Below are positions 14,686 to 23,072 of a stretch of 64,000 nucleotides of DNA, piece by piece (position 1 is the first letter of the stretch; each line of letters begins with the position of its first letter). The position numbers were made by a program, and so were the translations under genes. Location: contig NZ_AUDI01000019.1 in NCBI RefSeq assembly GCF_000425385.1, positions 62,001 through 126,000 on the forward strand, written 5' to 3'. The notes under the pieces are model-generated. The model worked only from the letters and a program-made list of their open reading frames with translations. It did no database searches and was not told where the DNA came from. This DNA is from Pseudoduganella violaceinigra DSM 15887 (GTDB lineage Bacteria > Pseudomonadota > Gammaproteobacteria > Burkholderiales > Burkholderiaceae_D).

Positions 14686-16860
14686 GTGCCTACCTTGATC
14701 AAAATGACTGCTATCGGTGTTGCGGTGCTGGCGATTGCCGGCGCCAGCGGCTATTTCTACTTCTCTCCCGCTGCCCACAGTGTCGTGGAGCGCTTGCCGG
14801 TGCTGGTCAAGCGCGGCCCGGCTCCGACCGAGCGGGCCTGGCCTGCGCGCCTGGAGACCTTGCGCGATACCGGAATGGAAGACCCGTATGGGGTTGCCGT
14901 CGACGCCAAAGGCAATGTGTACTTCTCCGACGGCGGAGAGCAAAACACGGTGTCGGTGCTGGCGCTGGATGGCAGCGTACGCGTGGTGGCCGGCGGGACG
15001 GAGGGTTATCGCGACGGCGTAGGAGCCGCAGCCTCCTTCAACACGCCCTCCGGCATCGCGCTGGACAAGTTTGGCAGCCTGTACGTGGCCGACACCGGCA
15101 ACCACGTCATCCGCAAGATTACTGCGGACGGCACCGTTACCACACTCGCCGGCAGCGGCGTTGCCGGATACGCCGACGGACAGGGCGCCCAGGCGCAGTT
15201 CAACGGCCCGGTCGGCGTGGCGGTCGGTTCGGACGGCTCGGTGTATGTCGCCGACACCTACAACGACAGGATTCGCCGCATCGCTGCCGATGGCAGCGTG
15301 ACCACGCTGGCCGGTAGCGGGCAGCCCGGCTTTGTCGACGGCCTCGGCGCCGAGGCACAGTTCGACACGCCATGCGGCATCGCTGTCGGCAAGGACGGCA
15401 TCTACATTGCCGACTCGCGCAATGATGCGGTGCGGCTGATCGGCGCGGACGGCGCTGTGGTGACGCTGGCTGTCGCGCCGGAACTGGAAAAGGAACCGCT
15501 GCTGCGCCGCCCGATGGCGCTGGCTGTCACGCATGACGGCTTCGTCTACATCGCCGTCGCCTCGCGTGGACGCCTGCTGCAATGGACGCCGGACGGCACG
15601 CTGGCCGGCTTGCCCGACGCCGCCCACCCCGCCGATCCGGCAACCGGGCTCGATGGCAATGTGCAGGTGTACGGGCCGCGCAGCGTGGCCCTGGCGCCGA
15701 ACGGGACGCTGGTTCTCGCCGACGGTACGGCGCAGCGCCTGCACCGTGTCAGCCCGGCTTCCTCCCCGGTGCCGGCCAAGGCAGCTGCCGCGAGCCCGCT
15801 GATCGCCGCCGCGCACGCCACCGAACCTGATGCAACGGCCGCAACGGCCGTCCCGGATGGCGGCATGATGGCCCGGCGCAGCCAAGGCCCGATGCCCTGG
15901 CCTGTATTGCCGCAAAACCGCCCGCACGAAGTGGTCGGCCTGATGGGCGAAGTACGTGGAAGTTATGACGGCGACAGCCGCCACCACTTCCATGCCGGCC
16001 TGGACGTGCAAGCCGACGTTGGCAGTTCGGTGCATGTGGTCGAAAAGGCCAAAGTCAGCGACCCGCTTCCCAACTGGGCCTTTGGTTCGGTGGGCGAGGG
16101 GATCAACCTTGGCACCACCAGCTACATCCACATGAAGGTTGGGCGCGACCGGAAGAACCGTCCGCTCGACGAACGTTTCCAGCTCCTGCTGGACGCCAAG
16201 GGCAAGCCGGAGCGCGTACGTGTGCGCCGCGGCACGCGCTTCTACGTGGGCGAACAATTGGGCGTCGTAAACCAGATGGCGCACGTCCACCTCGACCTGT
16301 ACGACCGTGGCCGGGTCGTCAACCCGCTGGCGCTGCCATTCCCCGGCCTGCGCGACACCATATTACCGACGATCCAGGGCATCGCCCTGTACGACGCCAA
16401 CGACAAGCGCCTGCCCGGCAAGAAAGGCAAGCGCCTTGAAGTATCGCGCGAACTGGGCGAGGTCAATGTGGTGGTCGACGCCTTCGACCAGATGGACGGC
16501 AACCTGGCGCGCCGCCGACTCGGGCTATACGAATTGGGCTATCAGCTGCTGCAGACCGACGGCACGCCGCTGCCAGGCTACGAACAGCCGCGCATCATGC
16601 AAACCTACGACCAGCTGCCGAAGCAGCGGGAAGCGGTCAAAGTGGTGTACTCCGCCGACAGCGGCATTACCGTCTACGGCAGCAAGTCCACCCGCTTCAC
16701 CTACTCGCTGCTAAGCCGCCTGTCGCATGGCGAAGTCACGCCCGGCCGCTGGAAGGTCAGCGAACTGGCGCCAGGCGACTACACCCTGCGCATCTATGCC
16801 GCCGACTACGCCGGCAACACGGCCGTCGCCGGCCGCGATCTCGCACTGACAATCAATTAG
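14686..16860 (+). CDS. NHL beta-propeller protein fused to an M23-like domain
   Basis: About 724 residues from a GTG at 14,686; in-frame ATG codons at 14,626 and 14,704 are alternatives. One N-terminal membrane helix (TAIGVAVLAIAGASGYFYF) anchors it. NHL-type repeats follow, seen as recurring PYGVAVDAKGNVYFSD, PSGIALDKFGSLYVADTGN and PVGVAVGSDGSVYVADTYN blades. After an Ala-rich linker comes a LytM/M23-type domain with the HxxxD ligand pair (HFHAGLD) and the HxH motif (HVHLDLY). A beta-sandwich-like tail ends the protein. The combination suggests an envelope protein binding or cutting peptidoglycan. Activity is inferred. It ends just before a bidirectional hairpin shared with the convergent gene. 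Confidence 0.75.
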   Translation: MPTLIKMTAIGVAVLAIAGASGYFYFSPAAHSVVERLPVLVKRGPAPTERAWPARLETLRDTGMEDPYGVAVDAKGNVYFSDGGEQNTVSVLALDGSVRVVAGGTEGYRDGVGAAASFNTPSGIALDKFGSLYVADTGNHVIRKITADGTVTTLAGSGVAGYADGQGAQAQFNGPVGVAVGSDGSVYVADTYNDRIRRIAADGSVTTLAGSGQPGFVDGLGAEAQFDTPCGIAVGKDGIYIADSRNDAVRLIGADGAVVTLAVAPELEKEPLLRRPMALAVTHDGFVYIAVASRGRLLQWTPDGTLAGLPDAAHPADPATGLDGNVQVYGPRSVALAPNGTLVLADGTAQRLHRVSPASSPVPAKAAAASPLIAAAHATEPDATAATAVPDGGMMARRSQGPMPWPVLPQNRPHEVVGLMGEVRGSYDGDSRHHFHAGLDVQADVGSSVHVVEKAKVSDPLPNWAFGSVGEGINLGTTSYIHMKVGRDRKNRPLDERFQLLLDAKGKPERVRVRRGTRFYVGEQLGVVNQMAHVHLDLYDRGRVVNPLALPFPGLRDTILPTIQGIALYDANDKRLPGKKGKRLEVSRELGEVNVVVDAFDQMDGNLARRRLGLYELGYQLLQTDGTPLPGYEQPRIMQTYDQLPKQREAVKVVYSADSGITVYGSKSTRFTYSLLSRLSHGEVTPGRWKVSELAPGDYTLRIYAADYAGNTAVAGRDLALTIN

Positions 16861-16892
16861 AAAGTCGTGGTCGGCTCTGGCCCCGACTTTTA
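16861..16892. terminator. terminator hairpin between convergent genes
   Basis: AAAGTCG (16,861-16,867) and CGACTTT (16,884-16,890) form a stem with flanking A and T, directly after the NHL/M23 stop and directly before the stop of the minus-strand head-GIN gene. It can serve both directions. Confidence 0.6.
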
Positions 16893-17735
16893 TTATTGAA
16901 TCGACGTGTTGCGGCCGTAGATATTGCGCTGGACAGGGTTGCCGTTGACGGCGATACGGCCGGAGCCATTGGCGCGGGCTTCTACCTTTTGTAATACCCA
17001 GGCTTGTACTCCGCCGGAGCCGTTGCTGGTGATATTCGCTTCGTCGGCACGCAAGTCGCCCAACTGCACGCTGCCGGAACCTTGCAGCTGCACGTCCAGC
17101 ATACGTACGATGCCGCGCGCGTAGATGCTGCCGGAACCCGTGGCCGAAACTCGCAGTGCGTCGCCGCGTACCGAGCCGATATTCACGCGTCCCGAACCCG
17201 TCCTATCCACCGTGGCCTCGCTGCTTTCCAGTCCATCCGCATACAGCTGGCCGGAGCCGGTATGGCGCACACCGAGCTTGCCGACATGCCCGTGCAATTC
17301 AATGTAGCCTGAGCCGGTCTGGGAAACTGTCAGCGGGCCGCCCGCCAGGCCTTGCACGTCGGCGCGCATCGGGCCCGAGGCATCAATGTTTTCCAGGCGC
17401 GGTGTGGTGTAGCGCACGCGGATTGGCTTGCTGCTTTCCAGGCGGTCGTCGGTCCAGACGCGCAGGGTGTCGCCTAGCACTTCGGTATGCACGCGCGGCA
17501 CCAGATTGCCCTCACCCTCGATGGTCAGCGACGGTGCGCCGCCCACTCGCACGTCCACTTCCATCTCGATGCGGTGGCGGTTTTCGATGCGCAGGCCGCT
17601 GACGCTGGCGATGGAGCGCGTTTCAACGGTGGTCGATCCATTGCCCTTGACGTAGTCGCTGCTGTCGTTAACGACAATGACGCAACCAGCCAGGCTAAGA
17701 GAGATCAGGGCGGCGAGAGTAAGTTTGGTGCGCAT
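16893..17735 (-). CDS. head-GIN domain (DUF2807) lipoprotein
   Basis: 280 residues. A type II signal peptide ends in a lipobox (LSLAGC), so it should be lipidated and anchored to the envelope. The rest is a right-handed beta-helix-like repeat of the DUF2807/head-GIN type, with recurring TGSG or NGSG turns about every 20 residues (TGSGYIELHG, TGSGQLYADG, TGSGRVNIGS, TGSGSIYARG and so on). Members are thought to be cell-surface or adhesion-related, but no precise role is known. Monocistronic, convergent with the NHL/M23 gene. Confidence 0.8.
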   Translation of the reverse strand: MRTKLTLAALISLSLAGCVIVVNDSSDYVKGNGSTTVETRSIASVSGLRIENRHRIEMEVDVRVGGAPSLTIEGEGNLVPRVHTEVLGDTLRVWTDDRLESSKPIRVRYTTPRLENIDASGPMRADVQGLAGGPLTVSQTGSGYIELHGHVGKLGVRHTGSGQLYADGLESSEATVDRTGSGRVNIGSVRGDALRVSATGSGSIYARGIVRMLDVQLQGSGSVQLGDLRADEANITSNGSGGVQAWVLQKVEARANGSGRIAVNGNPVQRNIYGRNTSIQ

Positions 17736-17933
17736 TTGGCGTCCTTGTTCTGCGTGCTTGTTGGGATGTCGCCATCTTATCCATGCAGCGTCTTTACCCC
17801 AGCTGGAATGCGATGAACTGCAGAAATCAGGTATTGAAGTGTAAAAATTGATAAGATGAAAGTGTCGGCAAACGTCGGCCCGGCAGCGCGCCTGCTGAGC
17901 ATAATCGAGTCAATACCCCTTATTGGCGCCGTG

Positions 17934-17954
17934 GATAGGCCATCTGCGGCGTTT
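17934..17954. repeat. left boundary direct repeat (attL candidate)
   Basis: A 21-bp sequence beginning GATAGGCCATCTGCGG recurs exactly at 25,045-25,065 in the same orientation. It lies inside a terminator-like hairpin (GCCG...GATAGGCCATC...CGGC, followed by a T run). The pair brackets 7.1 kb with an integrase gene next to this copy, the arrangement of attL and attR. Confidence 0.7.
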
Positions 17955-18025
17955 CTTTTTTTAGCGTATTTTTCATCAATAAAATCAGTTACTTGGAATT
18001 TTGTGATTGATTTTTGATTAAGTCC

Positions 18026-18045
18026 GTGGGACACCTGTGGGACAC
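18026..18045. repeat. integrase arm-type site candidates, left end
   Basis: Two copies of GTGGGACAC at 18,026-18,034 and 18,037-18,045, spaced 11 bp. Three copies of the same motif lie in the same orientation near the right boundary (24,910-24,939). Short direct repeats at one helical turn, placed inside both ends of an element, are typical of tyrosine-integrase arm binding sites. Confidence 0.55.
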
Positions 18046-18113
18046 TCTCTCGTAACAGGCAGCGCCGCCATGACGTAAACTATTCGCTTGAGTTCGCAAC
18101 CAGGCGGGGAGTT

Positions 18114-19106
18114 ATGGCAGTCATCGAAAAGCGCGCAGGCAGTGACGGTAAGGCTTCTTACCGCGTGAAAGTCCGGATTAAGGGCTTTGCGCCAGAGACA
18201 GCGACGTTCGAGCGCAAGACCGACGCGAAAGACTGGGCCACAAAGATCGAAGCTGACATGAAGGCTGGTCGACACTTCGGCCAGAGCAAGCGGCACACAC
18301 TGAAGGATCTGATTGGCAAGTACGTCGACGGCCCGCTGCAAGCGCTCAAATCTAAGAAGTCTGTCGAGACACGGCTCAATTGGTGGATCGGACGCGATGG
18401 AGAGAAGCTGCTATCGGAGTTGACGCCAGATGTCGTCGCACAGGCGCGTGATGCGCTCTTGGCTACGCCCAAACAGCGAGGACAGGGCAAGCGCACACCC
18501 GCAGATGTGAATCGCACCTTGGCGGCGCTTTCGAGTGCCTGCCGATACGGCATCTTGGAACTAGGGTGGCTTGAACGGAACCCTGTTGACCGCGTATCGA
18601 AGGGCAAGGAGGGTAGGGGGCGGGTGCGTTTCTTAGACGAACAGGAGCGCGATGCATTCCTGAAAGCCTGCCGTGAATCGAAGAGTCGGCACCTCTACTT
18701 GGCCGTGGTACTTAGCCTGACAACCGGCGGGCGCGAGTCCGAGGTCATGGGATTGCGCTGGGCGCAGCTTGATCTGGTGCGCCGGACCGCGCTGCTTGGT
18801 GACACGAAGAACGGCGATGTCCGTGTGTTGCCACTGGCCGGCGAAGCGTTGGACCTGCTGAAGGCTCGCTCGAAGGTGAGGGCACTTGATGATGACCGCC
18901 TGTTCCCTCCGCGCGCCAAGAGCAAGGCGCCTTATGCTGAACTACGTGAGTCGTTCCGCAAGGCGCTCAAGACTGCCAACATCATCGACTTCCGTTGGCA
19001 TGACCTTCGCCACACTGCTGCGAGCTACCTGGCAATGGCGGGCGTGTCGCCGCTCGAAATCAGCAAGATCCTGGGCCATCGCACGATGTCGATGGTCTCG
19101 CGGTAG
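18114..19106 (+). pseudogene. tyrosine integrase truncated at the catalytic tyrosine
   Basis: 330 codons from ATG at 18,114 (GGGGAG upstream). The N-terminal arm- and core-binding region is followed by the catalytic domain with the first Arg in TTGGRESEVMGLRW and the HxxR box in WHDLRHTAASYLA. Then comes LGHRTMSMVSR and a TAG. In intact relatives the next residue after this SR is the nucleophilic Tyr (SRYSHL), so the stop replaces the tyrosine codon and the last 20-30 residues are gone. The sequence after the stop shows no trace of the missing tail, suggesting a deletion junction. The enzyme should be inactive, leaving the island fixed. Confidence 0.85.
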
Positions 19107-19898
19107 CCAAAGTGCGAAAGCTGAGCAAAGGCCGGTGCCCCCTGGCTGATGCACTTTCCTGTCTGGCCACGCACTTTTCTCAGCGCGATAAAGCCGAACG
19201 ATAATGCCGAACTCCGGTCGCCCGGCCTTGTCTCGCAAACCCTCCATCATTTCGTCGCCCCCCCAGGCTCGCTACTCCGACTACCGTTCCTTAACGGTGA
19301 CACTACCGTAGCACTACGGTAGAACTCCAGAGTGAAACGGAACTAGTCCCGCTTCAGTGCCTGCGTCCCAAATCAGGGCACGCGTAACCCTTCCCGAAGG
19401 GTATCGAAAGGCTTTCGGTAAGCGTTGCTGCAAGTCTTCGGGGAAGGCTTTCGCTGTCCTGCCGTTGTCTATCGTGACATCGTAGAGACATCGAAGGGAC
19501 TTCAGCAACCAAGGCCCAACCCAGGAAAACCCAGCCGGTTGGCGCTAGGATTCCGCCGTCGGGACGATTGGTTTCCGCCTGAATTCCAGCGGAAATAGCT
19601 GGCCGTGAAACGCATTTCCACGCTGTTTCGAAACGCAAAGGTAACGCCGCAATCGTTACTGGGAAAGTCCCTTCGAAGCCCCATCCAAGCCCCTCTCGGG
19701 GGCCTTCGAAGTTGGCGAGAACCCTCGCGAGCCCTCGCGAATGGGCCTTTGAGCATGCGTCCATCGCAATGCTGGAGATCGCGGGATTCGTGCTTGGCCT
19801 GAATTGCATCCTGGTGGGAGTATTGGTATGAATCGTATGCAGGCGGCCAGTCAGCGTTTGCGAACTGAACTCAGGACCCAAATCGCGCAACGAACCCG
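19107..19898. other. gene-free stretch with inverted repeats
   Basis: About 790 bp with no convincing gene. Frames on both strands are low-complexity and lack good starts. One plus-strand frame ending near 19,830 has a protein-like hydrophobic tail (EIAGFVLGLNCILVGVLV) but no start codon, so it may be a decayed fragment. The region is rich in short palindromes, including CTTCGAAG-type and TCGCGA-type elements. Confidence 0.5.
19283..19322. repeat. paired palindromes, operator-like
   Basis: ACCGTT-CCTT-AACGGT (19,283-19,298) is followed five bases on by CTACCGTAG-CA-CTACGGTAG (19,303-19,322), a perfect 9-bp palindrome. Both are built from the same ACCGT half-site. This looks like a protein-binding site of the lost island genes rather than a terminator, since no T run follows. 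Confidence 0.45.
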
Positions 19899-20162
19899 TT
19901 ACCGCACCTGAGTTTGAAACCCAGTAAGCGCGTCAGGATTGTATCCAATCATAGTAAGTCCCGGGATATCTGTATGTGGCGACTCAACCAGTTCAGACGC
20001 AATGCGCCGTGCCGACGCCAAATTGACATGCCCTTTGACGTATGTGTCGATTGCTCTTCGAGTACCCCATCGTCGTGACAAAATCAGCGTGTCCGACTGA
20101 GCGTCATAAACGCTGAACTGAAATACCTCAACCGTATCTCCTTCAGTTAATATCGCAGGCAT
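19899..20162 (-). CDS. small unknown island protein
   Basis: 87 residues from the ATG at 20,162, chosen because AAGGAG lies five bases before it; longer in-frame starts lack such a site. The protein is soluble (MPAILTEGDTVEVFQFSVYD...SRRWGTRRAIDTYVKGHVN) with mixed alpha/beta character. No family was recognised. It sits alone in the decayed island between the non-coding stretch and the tRNA fragment. Confidence 0.55.
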   Translation of the reverse strand: MPAILTEGDTVEVFQFSVYDAQSDTLILSRRWGTRRAIDTYVKGHVNLASARRIASELVESPHTDIPGLTMIGYNPDALTGFQTQVR

Positions 20163-20258
20163 TTGGACTCCTTGAAGTTGGTAATTTGTTATTGCAATGG
20201 CTTTCTTAGAGTTCGCCTCATCTGTCATCGCCAACCAATACATCCAATTTAACTAGCC

Positions 20259-20320
20259 CAACGGACTAAAAAACCGTTGCGCTGGAGGTGGTGCCGGTTC
20301 GATTCCGGCCCGGGGCACCA
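20259..20320 (+). tRNA. 3' fragment of a tRNA-Leu gene (attachment scar)
   Basis: The T-arm is perfect (GCCGG 20,293-20,297, loop TTCGATT, CCGGC 20,305-20,309), followed by acceptor strand CCGGGGC, discriminator A and encoded CCA (20,318-20,320). Upstream is a degraded anticodon arm, AACGG...CCGTT, with an A-rich loop, and a leftover of the long variable region. The 5' acceptor (GCCCCGG) and D-arm are missing. The acceptor sequence fits bacterial tRNA-Leu. Such 3' pieces are left when integrative elements recombine into tRNA genes. It cannot make a tRNA. Confidence 0.6.
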
Positions 20321-20464
20321 GCGCAGTGCGAGGCGATATGACTCCAAGAAGCTGAAGGTGCTCAGGCGTGCAGGTTAGCTTAGAAAGCTTTTCGAGTATC
20401 AGATTCGCTCTTTGCTCCGTCGTATGTTTTGCATCGCACCTCCCGTTCATCGCGGCCAGTTGGC

Positions 20465-21337
20465 CTACTGTTTCATCTGATCGAGGACTTTTGCCGCGTT
20501 GGCATCGGCAGTCTCTCGCGCCGCGCGGCGTTCGTTCTCACGTGCGACCAGCTCCCTAACGTGCTCCGCTGACACCCGGTTAATGCTCGCAGTTTCGTTC
20601 TTCAGCGTAATCTCCACAAGCTCGTTGGGGTGCACATAGCGGTCGTAGCCACCTTTGCTCGTGCGGCCTAGCCACCCGGCGTCCTTGAGCCTTTGCGAGA
20701 CATGCCCAATAGTGTTCTTGTTGACGATGCACGAAGCCGGCAGATCGTAGCCACCATTTTTCTCGCGATACTTCGCCGTGCATTTCAGGTCATAGTCAGA
20801 GATTGCGAACGTGAGTATGACATCGCGGTACGCGAGCTTCTCAGGAGGGAGCTGTCGCACGTCGCCATCGGGGCCAACCGGCGTCAGGTAGGCGTCTGCA
20901 AAGTAGTCGCCGCCGTCCATCTTCAGCGCGGCGCCAACCGCCTTGATGCCGAACAGGTCGGATGGTACGGCGCGCGAGCACTTGTACCCGTAATAGTCGG
21001 CTTTGCAATCGGTGAAGCCGGTTGCCTTCGCGTCAGCAATGCGACCAGGGACAGTGAAGCCTTGGAAAGACGCGGCCTTGAAGCGCCCCTTTTCGCCGGC
21101 ACGCTCGGCATCTATGGTATTGGTTGGCCGAGTACTCGGTGCCGCTGCTGGCACAGTCTTCTCAACGGGGCCAAAGACCATCAGGCAGATGGAACCTACT
21201 GCAGCCGGAATGCCGTAGTACTTCGTGACCTTCTGCCGGGTGGCTGTCGGGCCGAGGAGCACCTTGGTGGGGAAAAGCTGGCCAACGGCCATCAAAAGCA
21301 GCAATGCAACGGTGCTAAGAACGACGAAAACGAGCAT
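20465..21337 (-). CDS. unknown membrane-anchored island protein
   Basis: 290 residues. Two hydrophobic segments at the N-terminus (MLVFVVLSTVALLLLMAVG and YGIPAAVGSICLMVFG) anchor a soluble domain with four cysteines in short motifs (TDCKADYYGYKCSR; LKCTAKYR...PASCIV). A charged C-terminal helix (ELVARENERRAARETADANAAKVLDQMKQ) ends the protein. The central WLGRTSKGGYDRYVHPNELVEITLK stretch looks like a compact beta-rich unit. I do not recognise the family. Proteins of this form are common near phage genes. The start is the first ATG of the frame. Confidence 0.55.
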   Translation of the reverse strand: MLVFVVLSTVALLLLMAVGQLFPTKVLLGPTATRQKVTKYYGIPAAVGSICLMVFGPVEKTVPAAAPSTRPTNTIDAERAGEKGRFKAASFQGFTVPGRIADAKATGFTDCKADYYGYKCSRAVPSDLFGIKAVGAALKMDGGDYFADAYLTPVGPDGDVRQLPPEKLAYRDVILTFAISDYDLKCTAKYREKNGGYDLPASCIVNKNTIGHVSQRLKDAGWLGRTSKGGYDRYVHPNELVEITLKNETASINRVSAEHVRELVARENERRAARETADANAAKVLDQMKQ

Positions 21338-21792
21338 TTTAAGTAACTATTTTGTGAAAATTTCAATATACAGGAGTCAACAATCCTAGAAAAGCCCCGA
21401 CGGGCGCAGACTCGTTCGGAAAGCATGTTATTTCCGGTTTTGGCCGATGCGTGGATTGGAGCAGGGGCTTGGCCAACTTGCATTCCGGCTCGATTCCAGT
21501 CGGGGGAATCGTACCGGCCTGTTACCATTGATTCAGACGAAGAATTTCTTGTAAACCCGCAAAGTTGTACTAGGCTGGAAGCGTCCCTAGAAAACGGGAA
21601 CGGGTTTGGCGACCCGGAATACATACGGCGGACGACCGCCACCAGGCGGTATTTTTTTGTCCATGCACCATTCCTCCATGAGAGGCAGTGGTGGGGGCAT
21701 CTTCGGATGCGCAGGTTGCCGTGTGTGCCTGTTCGCCAACCCTGCTATCTGCCTCTCCCCTCTTTTTGCGACGACGGGATACCAATGCGCTG
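21338..21792. other. phage-like leader region without a clear gene
   Basis: About 455 bp with no supported gene. From about 21,597 the sequence resembles the conserved leader found before Ash/Icd-like genes of P4-type phages: all three plus frames are readable, and one contains MHHSSM(R)GSGGGIFGCAG, typical of those leaders. A hairpin (ACCGCC-ACCA-GGCGGT, 21,635-21,650, then T run) lies inside. The identification is from memory of these leaders and is uncertain. Confidence 0.35.
21635..21658 (+). terminator. attenuator or terminator in the phage-like leader
   Basis: A six-bp GC stem ACCGCC/GGCGGT with an ACCA loop is followed by ATTTTTTT. It has the form of a Rho-independent terminator. Because it lies within a leader-like region it may act as an attenuator. 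Confidence 0.6.
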
Positions 21793-22176
21793 ATGGAGCG
21801 TCTCGGCGCAGGCAACCAAACGACTGAGCGGATTAACGCGGTTCGTGAGCACTCGTCCCGCATGGAGCGCGAGTTGCGCGAAAAGATCCTGCGCGAAACC
21901 ACCAACAAGGAAAGTCACTTCGCCAGCAACGCGCTTCGTGAGCACGTGAGCCAGGGCGCCCGCGAACTTGGTGGCCCTGTGTCGGCCAATGCCGCCTACC
22001 GCGTCAACGAGCGCGGCCCTGAGCTGCTGAAGGTCGCGGACAAGGAATATCTCATGATGGGCAACCAACCAGGGAGCGTTAAATCAGCTAGTGAATCGGC
22101 GAATCGCGGACTTGGCCGGGTGCCGGAAAACGAACGATTTCCAACAGGCAGGAAAGGGAAAGTAAGTCTATGTTAG
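21793..22176 (+). pseudogene. C-terminal fragment of a phage tail protein (tape-measure-like)
   Basis: The frame contains helical, charged sequence (TTERINAVREHSSRMERELREK) and then GGPVSANAAYRVNERGPELLKV...KEYLMMGNQ, a pattern typical of the C-terminus of phage tail tape-measure proteins. It then runs on without homology to a TAG at 22,174-22,176. The bulk of a tape-measure gene (usually over 600 codons) is absent and no other tail genes are near, so this is a leftover of a prophage. Confidence 0.5.
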
Positions 22177-22232
22177 AAAAATATCCCTAGACATTTCTAA
22201 CACATGAACTATTCTGACAGTGATTTCTAACA
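22171..22232. promoter_or_regulatory. res-like site upstream of the serine recombinase
   Basis: Three copies of one 9-bp unit: TGTTAGAAA (22,171-22,179) and its complement TTTCTAACA (22,194-22,202 and 22,224-22,232). They end 21 bp before the recombinase start. Inverted 9-mers next to a serine resolvase gene are the expected form of recombinase binding subsites and would also permit autoregulation. Confidence 0.55.
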
Positions 22233-22252
22233 GTCTCTGTCGGGAGAACATC

Positions 22253-22837
22253 ATGGCAACCTTTGCATACGGTCGGGTCAGCACCAGCGAGCAAAGCGCT
22301 GACAACCAACGCTTAGAGATCGAGAGCGCCGGCCACAAGGTTGATTACTGGTTCGCGGACACCATCAGTGGTAAGACCAGTGCAAGTCAGCGTCCGCAGT
22401 TTTCGAAGCTGCTCGACCAGATCCGTGACGGCGAAACGCTGGTGGTCGCCAAGCTGGATCGACTGGGCCGCGACGCCCAAGACGTCGGCGCCACCGTCAA
22501 ACTCCTGGCGAGCCGCAAGATTGCTGTCATCGTTCTACAACTCGGCAAACTTGACCTCACCTCGCCAGCGGGTAAGTTGATGCTTACGATGCTGGCCGCC
22601 GTTGCGGAAATGGAGCGGGACTTGCTGGTAGAACGTACCCAGGCCGGGCTAACCAGAGCAAGAAGCGAAGGCAAGACGCTGGGGCGGCCCCTGAAGACAA
22701 CCCCTGAACAGCGCGCGGATATCATCGCCAAATACACCGCCGGCGAAAGTATCAGCGCATTGGCTCGGCATTACAGCGTATCGCGGGCCAATATCCTCGG
22801 CGTGGTGACGCCCGCGAGAACATCGCTCCTTACTTAA
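22253..22837 (+). CDS. serine recombinase (resolvase/invertase family)
   Basis: 194 residues from the ATG at 22,253 (GGGAGA seven bases upstream). The N-terminal catalytic domain has the nucleophile Ser10 in YGRVSTSEQSADNQ, the conserved Arg in VVAKLDRLGRDAQD and the long E-helix segment MLAAVAEMERDLLVERTQAGL. The C-terminal helix-turn-helix is ISALARHYSVSRANIL. It should catalyse resolution or inversion between short sites, probably the TTTCTAACA repeats just upstream. Length and motifs are complete, so it may still be active. It probably belonged to a transposon or plasmid unit within the island. Confidence 0.9.
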   Translation: MATFAYGRVSTSEQSADNQRLEIESAGHKVDYWFADTISGKTSASQRPQFSKLLDQIRDGETLVVAKLDRLGRDAQDVGATVKLLASRKIAVIVLQLGKLDLTSPAGKLMLTMLAAVAEMERDLLVERTQAGLTRARSEGKTLGRPLKTTPEQRADIIAKYTAGESISALARHYSVSRANILGVVTPARTSLLT

Positions 22838-22975
22838 GCTCAGCGCGATGCGCCCCGTCCAAGCGATACTGGGGAAAATGGGCCTGAGAACGACAAATTT
22901 ACTGGTTGTCCATACAGTGTGTTGGCGGTTTTTGGGAAATTAGGGCAGTTCCCGTAAAGATTTCGTAAGATCCGA

Positions 22976-23006
22976 CGTATATACTTACAACGTATGGCAC
23001 TCGTAT
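22976..23006. repeat. CGTAT direct repeats before the ribbon-helix-helix gene
   Basis: CGTAT occurs at 22,976, 22,991 and 23,002, two copies being CGTATGG, in the 100 bp before the RHH gene. An AT-rich possible -10 (TATACATACT, near 23,013) overlaps the edge. The arrangement fits an operator for the RHH protein itself. Weak evidence. Confidence 0.35.
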
Positions 23007-23072
23007 GGTTGCTATACATACTGAATCTGTTTAGACTGCCTCTAAGGCGCAACTTTATTGCCGGAGGGAATT

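Larger units (their letters stand above)
17736..18113. other. gene-free stretch holding the left island boundary
   Basis: No gene is visible in these 378 bp. The stretch covers the upstream region of the head-GIN gene, the left copy of the 21-bp boundary repeat within a hairpin, and two integrase arm-type repeats before the integrase start. Confidence 0.6.

Noticed and set aside
19354..19890. 178-codon minus-strand frame in the island
   Set aside because: No ribosome site, mixed low-complexity sequence and palindromic DNA beneath it; not protein-like over most of its length.
20253..20450. 65-codon frame with the peptide VPRAGIEPAPPPAQ
   Set aside because: Its C-terminal part is the reverse translation of the tRNA-Leu 3' fragment, a well-known source of spurious gene calls.
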